A DNA stretch of 64,000 bases, from positions 8,664-72,663 of the forward strand of contig DASYYB010000045.1 of assembly GCA_035934235.1 (NCBI GenBank). The letters are read 5' to 3'. The translations under genes and the position numbers were made by a program. Each line of letters opens with the position of its first letter. The first letter of the stretch is position 1. The notes beneath the pieces are model-generated. The model was not told where the DNA came from and did no database searches. It worked only from the letters and a program-made list of their open reading frames with translations. Shown here piece after piece: positions 34,217 through 46,083 of this stretch. The DNA is from REEB95 sp035934235 (lineage in GTDB: Bacteria; Pseudomonadota; Alphaproteobacteria; ATCC43930; CGMCC-115725).

Positions 34217-35936
34217 GCGGCGGCCGCGGCCGCATTTCGCGGTCTGGTTGGTTGCCGCGATTGTACTGAATGTCGCCTCGGCGGCCGCGCAGCCGATCCA
34301 ACTGACTCCCGGCGCGACGCCGACACCCGCGAACCCCTCGTCGGTTGCGCCGCCGCAAAGTCTCGAGGGCGGCAACCAAATTCAAGTTTCGCCCCTGGCG
34401 CCGGTGGACACGTCATGGACCGGCTTGCTCGGCGCGGCGAAGGGTGGTTTCCCGCACGACATGTGGAACGGCGCCAACCGCCGTTTCGTCGCCGCCGCCC
34501 TACCGCAGCTTCAGCCGGTGACATCGCCGGAGCTCACCAGCCTGGCGCGGCGCCTGTTGTTGAGCGACGCCGCCGCGCCCGCCCCGGCCGGCAACGCGGA
34601 CGCCACCGCCGGCCCCAAATTGTTGGCCGAGCGCATCGACCGGATCTACGCGCTCGGTTTCGTGCGCGACGGCTTGGCGCTGATTGAATCGTTGCCCGAT
34701 ACCGTCGTGACCGAACCCATCGATCGCGACCGTATCGAGTTGCGTTTCGCCACCAACGACACGACCGGCGCCTGCAACGACGTCACGGCCCGCATCGATC
34801 GTTACACCGGAGCGTGGTGGGCGCGCGCACTGATCGCCTGCCAGGCGCTGGCCAGTGATTTTGCCAAGGCCTCGCTCGGGCAAAGCCTGCTTGCCGACCA
34901 GAAGACGCCGCCGGACCCGGAATTCGATGCCTTGATCCGGCTGCTGTCGGAACACGGCACGGCGCGATTGGCGCGGCTCGGCGATCCAACGCCGTTACGC
35001 GTCACCCTGCTGGCGGCGGCCAAGCGGCCGCTGCCGGCGGAGGCGATTGCCGTCGCCGATCCGGCCGCGCTCGCCGGCTATGCCGGCAACGGCAATGTGC
35101 CGGCCGACGATCGCCTCGCCGCGGGTGAGCGCGCCGAAGCGCTGGGTGCGCTGCCGCCGCCGGATCTCGCCGCACTCTACGGCGCAATCGACTTCAAGTC
35201 TGAGGAACTCGAACGCGCCCGCCGGTCGATCCGGCCGCCGACCACGGCGCGCGACCGCGCCCTGCTCTATGCGCTGGCGAAATCCGGCAGCGATTTTGCC
35301 GTGCGCACGAGCGCGATCGGGGCGCTGGCCGCCGACGCAGAAAAGCGCGGCGTGTTCGTGCCGGAGGCCGCAGTGCTGGCGCCGGTTCTGGCCGACATAC
35401 CGAGCGCCAGCGCCGATCCCAAATTCGCCGGCGTCGCCGCGCGCATCCTGCTGGCAATCGGCGACGCCGCCGGCGCCAAACCGTGGATCAACGCCGCCGG
35501 CGACAAGGCGACGTTGCTGTTGAGCCTGATCGCAGCACCGGGCGTGCCGCGCGTCGAGGCGAGCGTGGCGCGCGACGTAGCGGTGGCGACCGGTGACGCC
35601 GCGGCCGGTCCGCGTGCCGGACTGATCTACGTCCTGCTGACGGCGCTCGGTGACGATCCGGCGACACTCGCCGATCTCACGCCGGCGGCGTTGACCGCGC
35701 CAGCGACGCCCGGCGCGCTGCCGAACGCGGCGCTGTGGGATGAACAGCAGCGGGCGGCGGCGAACGCGCAGCTGGGTTCGACGGTGCTCGCATCCATTCT
35801 GATCGCCGAAAGCGACGGCCGCCTGACGTCGGAGTCCTTGTTGCTCGGACGTGCGGTCGCCGGCTTGCGCGCGGTCGGTCTCGACAACGACGCCCATGCG
35901 CTCGCACTCGAGGCCGCGCTCAACGCCGGCATCTGA
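34197..35936 (+). CDS. Secreted alpha-helical protein of unknown function
   Basis: A 579-residue protein with a signal-type N-terminus (HFAVWLVAAIVLNVASAAAQ), then a Pro/Ala-rich stretch and a long region of repeated short Ala/Leu-rich helices, which suggests a solenoid of the TPR or HEAT type. It has no transmembrane helix after the signal and no catalytic motif I recognise. Two cysteines sit at TGACNDV and IACQALA. It lies between aroK and xerD, an arrangement I associate with Rhodospirillales, and overlaps the small membrane peptide. Probably a periplasmic scaffold; function unknown. The start could also be an inner codon. Confidence 0.65.
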   Translation: MRNCRIERRPRPHFAVWLVAAIVLNVASAAAQPIQLTPGATPTPANPSSVAPPQSLEGGNQIQVSPLAPVDTSWTGLLGAAKGGFPHDMWNGANRRFVAAALPQLQPVTSPELTSLARRLLLSDAAAPAPAGNADATAGPKLLAERIDRIYALGFVRDGLALIESLPDTVVTEPIDRDRIELRFATNDTTGACNDVTARIDRYTGAWWARALIACQALASDFAKASLGQSLLADQKTPPDPEFDALIRLLSEHGTARLARLGDPTPLRVTLLAAAKRPLPAEAIAVADPAALAGYAGNGNVPADDRLAAGERAEALGALPPPDLAALYGAIDFKSEELERARRSIRPPTTARDRALLYALAKSGSDFAVRTSAIGALAADAEKRGVFVPEAAVLAPVLADIPSASADPKFAGVAARILLAIGDAAGAKPWINAAGDKATLLLSLIAAPGVPRVEASVARDVAVATGDAAAGPRAGLIYVLLTALGDDPATLADLTPAALTAPATPGALPNAALWDEQQRAAANAQLGSTVLASILIAESDGRLTSESLLLGRAVAGLRAVGLDNDAHALALEAALNAGI

Positions 35937-35937
35937 C

Positions 35938-36831
35938 ATGGACCGTCACATCGAAGCATTCCTCGAAATGCTCGCCGCCGAACGTGGCGCCGCCAAGCTG
36001 ACACTGGACGCCTATCGCAACGATCTGCGGCAGGTCGAGGCCTTCCTGCGGCCACACGGCGCAACGCTTGTCGCCGCCGCAAGCGACGATCTGCGCGGCT
36101 ATCTCGCCACTCTGGCCGGCGCGCATCGCGCACCGGGAACCTCGGCGCGCCGGTTGTCGGCGTTGCGGCAGTTCTACCGCTTCCTGGTGCTGGAAAAGGT
36201 CCGCCGCGACGATCCGACGGCGGCACTCGACGGTCCGCGCCTGCGCCGGCCGCTACCCAAGGTGCTGGTCGCCGACGACGCCGAAAAGCTGATTGCCGCC
36301 GCGCGCGCGAAGGACGGCGCCGAAGGCGTGCGGCTGTTGTGCGTGGTCGAGCTGCTCTATGGCGGCGGTCTGCGCGTGTCCGAGCTGATGAGTCTGCCCG
36401 TCGCTGCCGCGCGCCGCGATCCGCGATTTCTGGTGGTGCGCGGCAAGGGCGGCAAGGAGCGGCTGGTGCCGCTGGGCCGGCCAGCGCGGCGCGCGCTCGA
36501 CGCCTATCTCGCCGTGCGCGACCGCTTTCTCAAGGATGATGCAGAATCGCGGTGGCTGTTTCCGTCGCGTGGCGTCGAAGGGCATTTGACGCGACGGCGC
36601 TGCGGCCAGCTCATCGCCGGGCTGGCGCGTGAGACCGGCCTCAAGGTTTCGCCGCACGTGCTGCGGCACGCCTTCGCCAGCCATTTGGTCGACCGCGGCG
36701 CCGACCTACGCAGCGTGCAGGAGATGCTCGGCCACGCCGATATCGCCACCACGCAGATCTATACGCACGTGCAAAGCGAACGTCTGCGTCGTTTGGTAAA
36801 CGAAGCGCACCCCTTGGCGCGCAAGAAATAG
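35938..36831 (+). CDS. xerD: Tyrosine recombinase XerD
   Basis: A 297-residue site-specific recombinase. Catalytic residues by position: R146 (GGGLRVSEL), K170 (RGKGGKE), H240 and R243 (HVLRHAFA), H266 (LGHADIATT) and nucleophile Y275 (IYTHV). The N-terminal SAM-like core-binding domain covers residues 1-90. XerD and XerC resolve chromosome dimers at dif. ATG 35938 follows the previous stop by one base, so it is coupled to it. It could also be a XerC paralogue; the XerD call rests on the general motif set. Confidence 0.9.
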   Translation: MDRHIEAFLEMLAAERGAAKLTLDAYRNDLRQVEAFLRPHGATLVAAASDDLRGYLATLAGAHRAPGTSARRLSALRQFYRFLVLEKVRRDDPTAALDGPRLRRPLPKVLVADDAEKLIAAARAKDGAEGVRLLCVVELLYGGGLRVSELMSLPVAAARRDPRFLVVRGKGGKERLVPLGRPARRALDAYLAVRDRFLKDDAESRWLFPSRGVEGHLTRRRCGQLIAGLARETGLKVSPHVLRHAFASHLVDRGADLRSVQEMLGHADIATTQIYTHVQSERLRRLVNEAHPLARKK

Positions 36832-36882
36832 CGCTTTGCGCGGGGTGGCGTCGCCGCGCGCCGCGTGCTAGGTCAAGCCGCC

Positions 36883-37836
36883 ATGCGTCATTTTCTGGAT
36901 TTCGAGCAGCCGCTCGCCGACCTCGAAGGCAAGATCGAAGAGCTGCGTCACATCTCGAACGGCGGCGATCTCAACATCGCCGAGGAAGTCGGGCGGCTTG
37001 AGACCAAGGTCGAGAAATTTCTGCGCCAGACCTATGCCAAGCTGACGCCGTGGCAGAAGGTCCAGATCGCGCGTCACCCGGATCGGCCGCATGGCAACGA
37101 TTACCTGAAGCGGCTGATCACCGACTTCACGCCGCTCGCCGGCGATCGGACGTTCGCCGAGGATCGCGCCATCATCGGCGGGCTCGGGCGGTTTCGCGGT
37201 CGGTCGGTCGTTGTCATCGCGCACGAAAAGGGCGCCGATACCGAAGCGCGGGTCCGGCACAATTTCGGCATGGCGCGGCCCGAGGGCTATCGTAAAGCGC
37301 GCCGGCTGATGGAACTCGCCAACCGATTCAAACTGCCGGTGCTGACGTTCGTCGACACGGCCGGCGCCTATCCCGGCATTGACGCCGAGGCGCGCGGCCA
37401 GGCCGAGGCGATCGCACGGGCGGTCGAGGCCTGTCTGGAGATCGAAGTGCCACTGGTCGCGACCGTCATCGGCGAAGGCGGCTCCGGCGGCGCGATCGCG
37501 CTGGCCGCCGGCAACGTGGTGCTCATGTTGGAGCACGCGGTCTATTCGGTCATCTCGCCCGAAGGCTGCGCCTCGATCCTGTGGCGCAGCGCCGAAAATG
37601 CGCAAGACGCGGCCGAGGCCTTGCGCCTGACGGCGCAGGACTTGCTGCGGCTCGGCATCATCGACACCGTCGTTCCCGAGCCGCTGGGCGGCGCCCATCG
37701 CGCCCACGAAGCGGCGATTGCGGCCGCCGGCGACGCGGTCGAAAAAGCGCTGTTGCCGCTGTTGAAACTCGACGGGCCGAGCCTGCGCGCAGCGCGGCGC
37801 GCCAAATTCCTACAGATGGGAACGCGCGGGATCTAG
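36883..37836 (+). CDS. accA: Acetyl-CoA carboxylase carboxyltransferase subunit alpha
   Basis: A 317-residue carboxyltransferase subunit that, with AccD, moves CO2 from biotin to acetyl-CoA for fatty acid synthesis. Family blocks: FEQPLADLEGKIEEL, LTPWQKVQIARHPDRP, HNFGMARPEGYRKA, FVDTAGAYPGIDAE, GEGGSGGAIALA and SPEGCASILWR. Length is normal for AccA. It follows xerD by about 50 bases. Its stop overlaps the stop of the response regulator on the other strand by four bases. Confidence 0.97.
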   Translation: MRHFLDFEQPLADLEGKIEELRHISNGGDLNIAEEVGRLETKVEKFLRQTYAKLTPWQKVQIARHPDRPHGNDYLKRLITDFTPLAGDRTFAEDRAIIGGLGRFRGRSVVVIAHEKGADTEARVRHNFGMARPEGYRKARRLMELANRFKLPVLTFVDTAGAYPGIDAEARGQAEAIARAVEACLEIEVPLVATVIGEGGSGGAIALAAGNVVLMLEHAVYSVISPEGCASILWRSAENAQDAAEALRLTAQDLLRLGIIDTVVPEPLGGAHRAHEAAIAAAGDAVEKALLPLLKLDGPSLRAARRAKFLQMGTRGI

Positions 37837-38504
37837 TTGCGCGGCGGACGCAGGACGTAACCGGTGCCGCGAACGGTGTGCAGCAGCGGTTGATCGAATC
37901 CGCGGTCGATTTTCTGCCGCAGCCGGCTGATGTGAACGTCGATGACGTTGGTCTGCGGATCGAAATGATGATCCCAGACTTTTTCCAGTAACATCGTGCG
38001 CGTAACGATGTTGTCGGCATTGCGCATGAGATATTCGAGGAGCCGGAACTCGCGCGGCAGCAGTTCGATCGTGCGACCGGCACGGGAAACTTGGCGCCCG
38101 ATCAAATCCATTTCGAGATCGGCGACCTTGAGCTTGGTCTCGGCGCCGCCGCGGCGCGTGAGCGCATCGAGCCGCGCCAGCAGCTCCGAGAACGCGAACG
38201 GCTTCGGCAGATAGTCGTCACAGCCCGAGTTGAGTCCCTGTACCCGGTCCTCGACGTCGCCCAACGCGCTCAACACCAGGACCGGCGTCAAATCGTTGGC
38301 GGCCCGCAGCGCCGCGATGATCGACAGGCCATCGAGGCCAGGCAACATGCGGTCGATGATCATGGCGTCGAAGTTGCCGCCGCGGGCGCGGTCGAGCCCT
38401 TGGCGTCCCTCCGACGCCAGATCGACCCGATGGCCGCTTTCGGTCAGGCCCTTGACGAGATAGGCCGCCGCCTCGCGATCATCTTCGATAACCAGGATAC
38501 GCAC
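37833..38504 (-). CDS. OmpR-family response regulator, no kinase beside it
   Basis: A 223-residue two-domain response regulator. The receiver has the acidic pair EDD at residues 7-9, phospho-acceptor D51 (MIIDRMLP) and K101 (YLPKPF). The C-terminal winged helix has ELLPREFRLLEYLMRNADNIVTRTMLLEKVW and VHISRLRQKID. Start at GTG 38504. It lies 19 bases after degP and is likely in one transcript with it; in relatives this pairing often includes a histidine kinase, which is missing here. Function could involve envelope stress. Confidence 0.9.
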   Translation of the reverse strand: MRILVIEDDREAAAYLVKGLTESGHRVDLASEGRQGLDRARGGNFDAMIIDRMLPGLDGLSIIAALRAANDLTPVLVLSALGDVEDRVQGLNSGCDDYLPKPFAFSELLARLDALTRRGGAETKLKVADLEMDLIGRQVSRAGRTIELLPREFRLLEYLMRNADNIVTRTMLLEKVWDHHFDPQTNVIDVHISRLRQKIDRGFDQPLLHTVRGTGYVLRPPRN

Positions 38505-38523
38505 GTGCGTCCCCTCACTTGCA

Positions 38524-40065
38524 TCAGCCTTTTTCGGCGCCGTTCTGGACCGTAAGGGCGACGTATTCGTTGACGCCGTGCCGGTTGATCAGCAGTAGCA
38601 CGGTCTGGCTCGCCCCTTTGGCCCGCTGCGCCGCCTCGAGTTCGTGAACCGCCTCACGCGGCGTCTCCACCGCCTTCCGGTTGATCGACACGATGACGTC
38701 GCCCGGCTGCACGCCGATTGCGCCGAGCGGCGAACCGGCGGCGACATCGGTGACGATGACGCCATGCACGTCCTTCGGCACGCGCGCCTGGCGGCGCAAC
38801 TCTGGTGTCAGGCTCGACAGCTTGAGGCCCATGGCCACCGACTTGCCGTGCTCCGGCTGTTCAGCCGTGGCCACCTGCGCAACGTTGTCCGGCATCTCGC
38901 CGATCTTGACCTGCAAGGATGTGGGTTTGTCGTTGCGCCAGATCTTGATCGTGGCCGTCTGACCGACGGGCGTTTCGGCGACGGCGATCGGTAGATCGCG
39001 GACCTGGCTGATATCGTGGCCGTCGTAGCTGAGGATCACGTCGCCCTGCTTCATGCCGGCTTTCGCGGCCGGGCTGTCGTTGGTCACGTCGGCGACCAGC
39101 GCGCCTTGCACCTTGGCGAGGCCAAGGCTCTTGGCGATGTCAGGCGTGATGCTCTGGATCTGCACGCCGAGCCAGCCGCGCTCCACTTTGCCGTGTACGC
39201 GCAGTTGTTCGATGATCGGCTTCGCTAGGCTCGACGGGATCGCGAACCCGATGCCGACCGAACCGCCGTTCGGCGAATAGATCGCGGTGTTGATGCCGAT
39301 GACCTGACCTTGGAGGTTGAAGTCGGGACCGCCGGAATTGCCGCGATTGATCGAGGCGTCGATCTGGAGGAAATCGTCATAGGGGCCGGCATGGATGTCG
39401 CGGCCGCGCGCCGACAGGACCCCCGGGCTGACCGTGCCGCCGAGACCGAACGGATTGCCGACTGCGAGCAACCAGTCGCCAACCTGCGTCGTGTCGCTGT
39501 CACCCCAGGTAACATAGGGCAGCGGCTCCTTGCTCTCGATCTTGAGCAGCGCCAGATCGGTCTTGGGATCGCGGCCGATCACCTTGGCGGAGTGCCGGCT
39601 GTTGTCCTGAAGAATGACCGTCACCTTGCTGGCATCCTGGACCACGTGGTTGTTGGTCACGACATAGCCGGCCGGATCGATGATGAAGCCCGAGCCCAGC
39701 GCGACACGCTGTCCCTGGGGCACCGGCGATTCGTGGAATTGGCGCTGCTGCTGCTGGAAGAAACGGCGCAGGAATTCGTCGAACGGCGACGGCGGAAATC
39801 CCTGGAACGGATTGTCGTTCTGGCCAAGCTGTTGATCCTGGTCGTCGTCCGAGCTGGCCATGTCCGATTTTTCGGTGACCGAGATGTTGACCACCGCCGG
39901 CAGCACCTTCTTCACCATCGGCGCGAAGCTCGGCATCGGCACGATCGCGGATTCGGCTCCTTGCGCCTGGGCGAGCGCCATGGGCGCCGCGGCCAGCGCG
40001 ACCGAGAAAACCGCTCCAACGGCGAGCCGGCGCATCCGGCCGGCGGACATCGTCGAAAACATCAT
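38524..40065 (-). CDS. degP: Periplasmic Do-family serine protease (DegP/HtrA)
   Basis: A 513-residue protease with a signal peptide ending near ALAQAQ. The catalytic triad is H140 (VVTNNHVV), D170 (DLALLK) and S244 (NRGNSGGP). A Q-rich linker, QQQQRQF, lies before the protease domain in the LA-loop. Two PDZ domains follow (about 285-375 and 395-500), which bind unfolded or C-terminal peptide tails. It degrades damaged envelope proteins. GAGG lies about seven bases before the ATG at 40065. It is upstream of the response regulator on the same strand. Confidence 0.95.
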   Translation of the reverse strand: MMFSTMSAGRMRRLAVGAVFSVALAAAPMALAQAQGAESAIVPMPSFAPMVKKVLPAVVNISVTEKSDMASSDDDQDQQLGQNDNPFQGFPPSPFDEFLRRFFQQQQRQFHESPVPQGQRVALGSGFIIDPAGYVVTNNHVVQDASKVTVILQDNSRHSAKVIGRDPKTDLALLKIESKEPLPYVTWGDSDTTQVGDWLLAVGNPFGLGGTVSPGVLSARGRDIHAGPYDDFLQIDASINRGNSGGPDFNLQGQVIGINTAIYSPNGGSVGIGFAIPSSLAKPIIEQLRVHGKVERGWLGVQIQSITPDIAKSLGLAKVQGALVADVTNDSPAAKAGMKQGDVILSYDGHDISQVRDLPIAVAETPVGQTATIKIWRNDKPTSLQVKIGEMPDNVAQVATAEQPEHGKSVAMGLKLSSLTPELRRQARVPKDVHGVIVTDVAAGSPLGAIGVQPGDVIVSINRKAVETPREAVHELEAAQRAKGASQTVLLLINRHGVNEYVALTVQNGAEKG

Positions 40066-40253
40066 GGATCAACCTCGCCTCAAAGAAGATGCCATCGCCA
40101 ACGGAACGGCGTCTTGGGGCCGCCTGTGTCCGCGACACTGGTCCGCGCCCGAATTCCGCACCACCATGGCTCTGGGCGGATTACGCCGCCCCTTCGCTTC
40201 GATTAATTCGATTTAATGCGGCACATTCCGGAGGCTGACCGGACGGCCCGGCA

Positions 40254-42929
<2,676 letters not shown>

Positions 42930-42983
42930 CAAGACCTCGATGGGATGGCGGAAAAGTCGGATGTCGCCGAGGCGACGTTATGA

Positions 42984-43012
42984 GAGATAGGGGCATATAA
43001 CGCGAGTGTCAA
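42984..43012 (-). promoter_or_regulatory. Likely secA promoter
   Basis: On the minus strand TTGACA (43007-43012) is a perfect -35, followed after 17 bases by TATCTC (42984-42989) as a weak -10. It ends about 55 bases before the secA start codon, leaving a short leader. Confidence 0.5.
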
Positions 43013-43066
43013 TTCGGCCAGGCCGGAAAAGCCTTGCTGGAACGGCCCATTAACTGTTGCCGGAGC

Positions 43067-43095
43067 TTGTTCTGAACCGGGCGATGTGCTTTATC
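43067..43095 (+). promoter_or_regulatory. Possible promoter of the PpiC isomerase gene
   Basis: TTGTTC (43067-43072) and TTTATC (43090-43095) are 17 bases apart, about 60 bases before the ATG at 43155. Both boxes are imperfect. Confidence 0.3.
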
Positions 43096-43154
43096 AGCGA
43101 CGCGCGCGCGGGGCGCCCCGCCGCGACGATCGGAATCGAAAGGAACCACCTACT

Positions 43155-44120
43155 ATGACGGCGCGGAACGCGATTTTCGCCTGCCTGATCCTTGCCTTGG
43201 CCGCCACTCCGGCGCTGGCGCAGAAAACCAAGCCGGCGGGCGACCCCGTCGTCGCACGCGTCAACGGCCAGACGCTGACTCGGATGGACGTCGAGATCGC
43301 CTACAGCGCGCTCGCCCCCGATGTGCGCAAACGTGTCACCATCGAACAGGCCTATCCGCAGATCATCGACCGGCTGGTCGGGATGGTGGTGGCGGCGCAA
43401 GCTGCTGAAAAGGCGCGCGTCGATGCCGACCCGTTGATCCGGAAGCGGCTGATGCTCGCTCGCGACCAGATCCTGCAAGACGCATATTTCAATTCGATTG
43501 CGCACAAGGAGATCACCAAGGAGCAACTCCAGGCGGCCTACGCGCAATACGCTAAGAACGCGCCCAAGCAGGAAGAGATCAAGGCCCGCCATATCCTGGT
43601 GTCGAGCCAGAAAGAGGCCGAGGACGTCATCGCGCAGCTCAAGAAGGGCGCCGATTTCGCCACCTTGGCGAACGAGAAGACCATCGATCCGTCGGGTAAG
43701 ACGTCGGGCGGCGATCTCGGCTGGTTCACGAAAGACGAGATGGTGCCCGAGTTCGCCAACGCGGCTTTTGCGTTGAAGAAGGGCGAGTTTACCCAGACGC
43801 CGGTCCATACCGAATTCGGCTGGCACGTCATCCAGGTCGAGGACCGCCGGCCAGCCAAGGCGCTGCCCTACGAGCAAGAGGCGCCGCGCCTGGCGCAGGA
43901 CATGGCGACCAAGGTCATCGGCGAACGCGTCAAGGAGCTTGACCAGTCGGCCAAGGTCGAGATCTTCGCGCTCGACGGCAGCAGGCTGCCGGCCGCAGGT
44001 GCCGGTACGGCGCCGAAGCTGACGCCGCCCGGCGGGGCCGCTTCCGGCGGCGCAGCGCCCGGCGCGCCGACGCTGGCGCCCGACACCGCGCCTGACAAGC
44101 TCAATTCCAAGCCGCAGTAA
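43155..44120 (+). CDS. Periplasmic PpiC-type peptidyl-prolyl isomerase
   Basis: A 321-residue secreted folding factor. The signal peptide is FACLILALAATPALAQ. A SurA-like N-terminal helical part is followed by a parvulin domain at about 143-235 (KARHILVSSQKEAEDVIAQL...SGGDLGWFTKDEMVPEFANAAFAL and FGWHVIQVEDRR). The C-terminal 50 residues are Gly/Ala/Pro-rich and disordered. It catalyses proline isomerisation in exported proteins. AAAGGA lies about 10 bases before ATG 43155. It is divergent from secA and upstream of argJ, a typical alphaproteobacterial order. Confidence 0.9.
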   Translation: MTARNAIFACLILALAATPALAQKTKPAGDPVVARVNGQTLTRMDVEIAYSALAPDVRKRVTIEQAYPQIIDRLVGMVVAAQAAEKARVDADPLIRKRLMLARDQILQDAYFNSIAHKEITKEQLQAAYAQYAKNAPKQEEIKARHILVSSQKEAEDVIAQLKKGADFATLANEKTIDPSGKTSGGDLGWFTKDEMVPEFANAAFALKKGEFTQTPVHTEFGWHVIQVEDRRPAKALPYEQEAPRLAQDMATKVIGERVKELDQSAKVEIFALDGSRLPAAGAGTAPKLTPPGGAASGGAAPGAPTLAPDTAPDKLNSKPQ

Positions 44121-44155
44121 GCGGCGGTTCGCTCGACGGTTTCGACGGACCGAAC

Positions 44156-45385
44156 ATGGCCGCGGTCTCGCCGCTCGCGCCGACGCGCTTTCCTGATCTG
44201 CCGCCGATTGCCGGCGTCACGCTGGCGAGCGCGCATTGCGGCATCCGCTACAAGGAGCGGACCGACCTGATGGTCGCCGTCGTCGCGCCGGGCAGCGCGG
44301 TCGCCGGCGTGTTCACCCGCTCGCTGACGCCGGGCGCACCGATCGATTGGTGCCGTAAGGCGTTGAAGCACGGCAAAGCGCGGACGATCGTGGTCAATTC
44401 CGGCAATGCCAATGTCTTTACCGGCAAGCGCGGCCGCGACGCGGTCGCGCAGACGGTCGCGGCAGCGGCGAAGGTCTTTCGCTGCGATCCGCGCGAGGTC
44501 TTCGTGTCTTCGACGGGCGTCATCGGCGAGCCGCTCGCGGCGGAGAAGATCGTCGCGGCGTTGCCGGCGGCGGCGGCGGCGGCACGCGCCGACGCCTGGG
44601 CCGAAGCGGCGCAAGCGATCATGACCACCGATACGTTTCCCAAGGGTGCGACACGCAGCGTCGAGATTCACGGCACGCGCGTCACCATCAACGGCATCGC
44701 CAAGGGCTCGGGCATGGTCGCGCCCGACATGGGCACCATGCTGGCCTATGTCTTCACCGACGCGAACATCGCGGCGCCCGCGCTCCAGTCGATGCTGGCA
44801 GCCGGCAACGATCGGTCGTTCAATTCGATCACCGTCGACGGCGACACCTCGACCAGCGACACGCTACTGCTGGTGGCGACCGGCAAGGCTGGAAACCGGC
44901 GCGTCGCACGTGCCGCCGATCCGGCGCTCAAGGCGTTTCGCCGCGCCCTCGACGACCTTTTGGTCGATCTGGCGCAGCAGATCGTGCGCGACGGCGAAGG
45001 CGCGGAAAAATTCGTCACCATCGACGTCTCGGGCGCGGCCTCGGCCGGCGCGGCGCGGCGGATCGGCCTTGCCATCGGCAATTCACCGTTGGTCAAAACG
45101 GCGATCGCCGCCGGCGACGCCAATTGGGGCCGCATCGTCATGGCCGTCGGCAAGGCCGGCGAAAAGGCCGATCGCGACCGGCTGTCGATTGCCGTCGGCG
45201 GCGTGCCCATCGCCGCCAAGGGCGGGCCGATTCCGGGGTATGACGAGGCGCCCGTGGCGCGACACATGGCCGGCCGCGATATCCGGCTGGCGGTCGATCT
45301 CGGCATCGGCCGAGGCCGCTGGACCGTCTGGACCTGCGACTTGACGCACCGCTACATCGATATCAATGGCAGCTACCGGAGCTGA
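44156..45385 (+). CDS. argJ: Arginine biosynthesis bifunctional protein ArgJ
   Basis: A 409-residue ornithine acetyltransferase that recycles the acetyl group in arginine synthesis and may also make N-acetylglutamate. The precursor is cut before a threonine that becomes the nucleophile; here it is T194 in KGSGMVAPDMGTML. The residue before it is Gly rather than the usual Ala, but the threonine is kept. Other blocks: VNSGNANVFTGKRG, SSTGVIGEPL, TVDGDTSTSDT and GDANWGRIVMAVG. It is 35 bases after the isomerase gene and overlaps mutT by 20 bases. Confidence 0.95.
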   Translation: MAAVSPLAPTRFPDLPPIAGVTLASAHCGIRYKERTDLMVAVVAPGSAVAGVFTRSLTPGAPIDWCRKALKHGKARTIVVNSGNANVFTGKRGRDAVAQTVAAAAKVFRCDPREVFVSSTGVIGEPLAAEKIVAALPAAAAAARADAWAEAAQAIMTTDTFPKGATRSVEIHGTRVTINGIAKGSGMVAPDMGTMLAYVFTDANIAAPALQSMLAAGNDRSFNSITVDGDTSTSDTLLLVATGKAGNRRVARAADPALKAFRRALDDLLVDLAQQIVRDGEGAEKFVTIDVSGAASAGAARRIGLAIGNSPLVKTAIAAGDANWGRIVMAVGKAGEKADRDRLSIAVGGVPIAAKGGPIPGYDEAPVARHMAGRDIRLAVDLGIGRGRWTVWTCDLTHRYIDINGSYRS

Positions 45386-45785
45386 GACCGCCGGCGTCAT
45401 GGTGGTCTGCGTCGCGCTGATCGACACCGACGGCCGCGTTCTGCTGGCGGAGCGCCCCGCCGGCAAGCCGTTGGCCGGGTTGTGGGAATTTCCTGGCGGC
45501 AAGATCAATTCTGGCGAGACTCCCGAGGCGGCGCTGATCCGCGAGCTGCATGAGGAACTTGGCATCGATGTGACCGAGGCATGCCTGTCGCCGCTCACCT
45601 TCGCCTCGCATCGCTATCCGGATCTGCATGTCGTCCTGCTGCTTTACGTCTGCCGGCGATGGAAAGGGCTGGTCACCGCGCGCGAGGGACAGAAGCTGAG
45701 CTGGGTCAGGCCGCAGCGCTTCGACGACTACCCAATGCCGCCGGCCGACAAGGGCCTGATCGCGGCGTTGCGCGACCTGCTTTAG
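45366..45785 (+). CDS. mutT: MutT/Nudix 8-oxo-dGTP diphosphatase
   Basis: A 139-residue Nudix hydrolase with the full box G-x5-E-x7-REL-x-EE-x-GI at about residues 44-67 (GGKINSGETPEAALIRELHE followed by ELGI). PLAGLWEFPGGK is a MutT hallmark. It cleans oxidised GTP from the nucleotide pool. It overlaps argJ by 20 bases, a pairing seen in many alphaproteobacteria. No thiamine-phosphate synthase domain is attached. Confidence 0.92.
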   Translation: MAATGAETAGVMVVCVALIDTDGRVLLAERPAGKPLAGLWEFPGGKINSGETPEAALIRELHEELGIDVTEACLSPLTFASHRYPDLHVVLLLYVCRRWKGLVTAREGQKLSWVRPQRFDDYPMPPADKGLIAALRDLL

Positions 45786-45825
45786 CAGCTTGCCGGTTCG
45801 CCCCCGCGACTTTAGGCTCGCCGCC

Positions 45826-46077
45826 ATGCGCCGCCTCGCCCGCATCCTGTGCCTGCTGGCCGTTCTGCCGGTCGCCGCCTGCTATTATCCCGATTACATT
45901 TTGCGGCCGCAGATCGTGCGTGCCGACGCCAACGGAATCGTGATTCGCACCGGCAAGGGCGTCAATCCATACAACATGGCGGCGTTGCACTGTCAGCATT
46001 ACGGCAAGCTGTCGGTACCAAACGGCGCGCAACCGTCGGGCGAATACGCGTTGACGTACTATTATAGCTGCCAGTGA
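45826..46077 (+). CDS. Small lipoprotein of unknown function
   Basis: An 83-residue protein with a lipoprotein signal: basic start MRRLARI, hydrophobic core LCLLAVLPV and lipobox VAAC with the modified cysteine at residue 19. The mature part is about 64 residues and has a second and a third cysteine (LHCQHYG, YYSCQ) that could pair, along with repeated tyrosines. It probably anchors in the outer membrane. It ends six bases from the convergent methyltransferase gene. No family recognised. Confidence 0.65.
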   Translation: MRRLARILCLLAVLPVAACYYPDYILRPQIVRADANGIVIRTGKGVNPYNMAALHCQHYGKLSVPNGAQPSGEYALTYYYSCQ

Positions 46078-46083
46078 ACGCCG

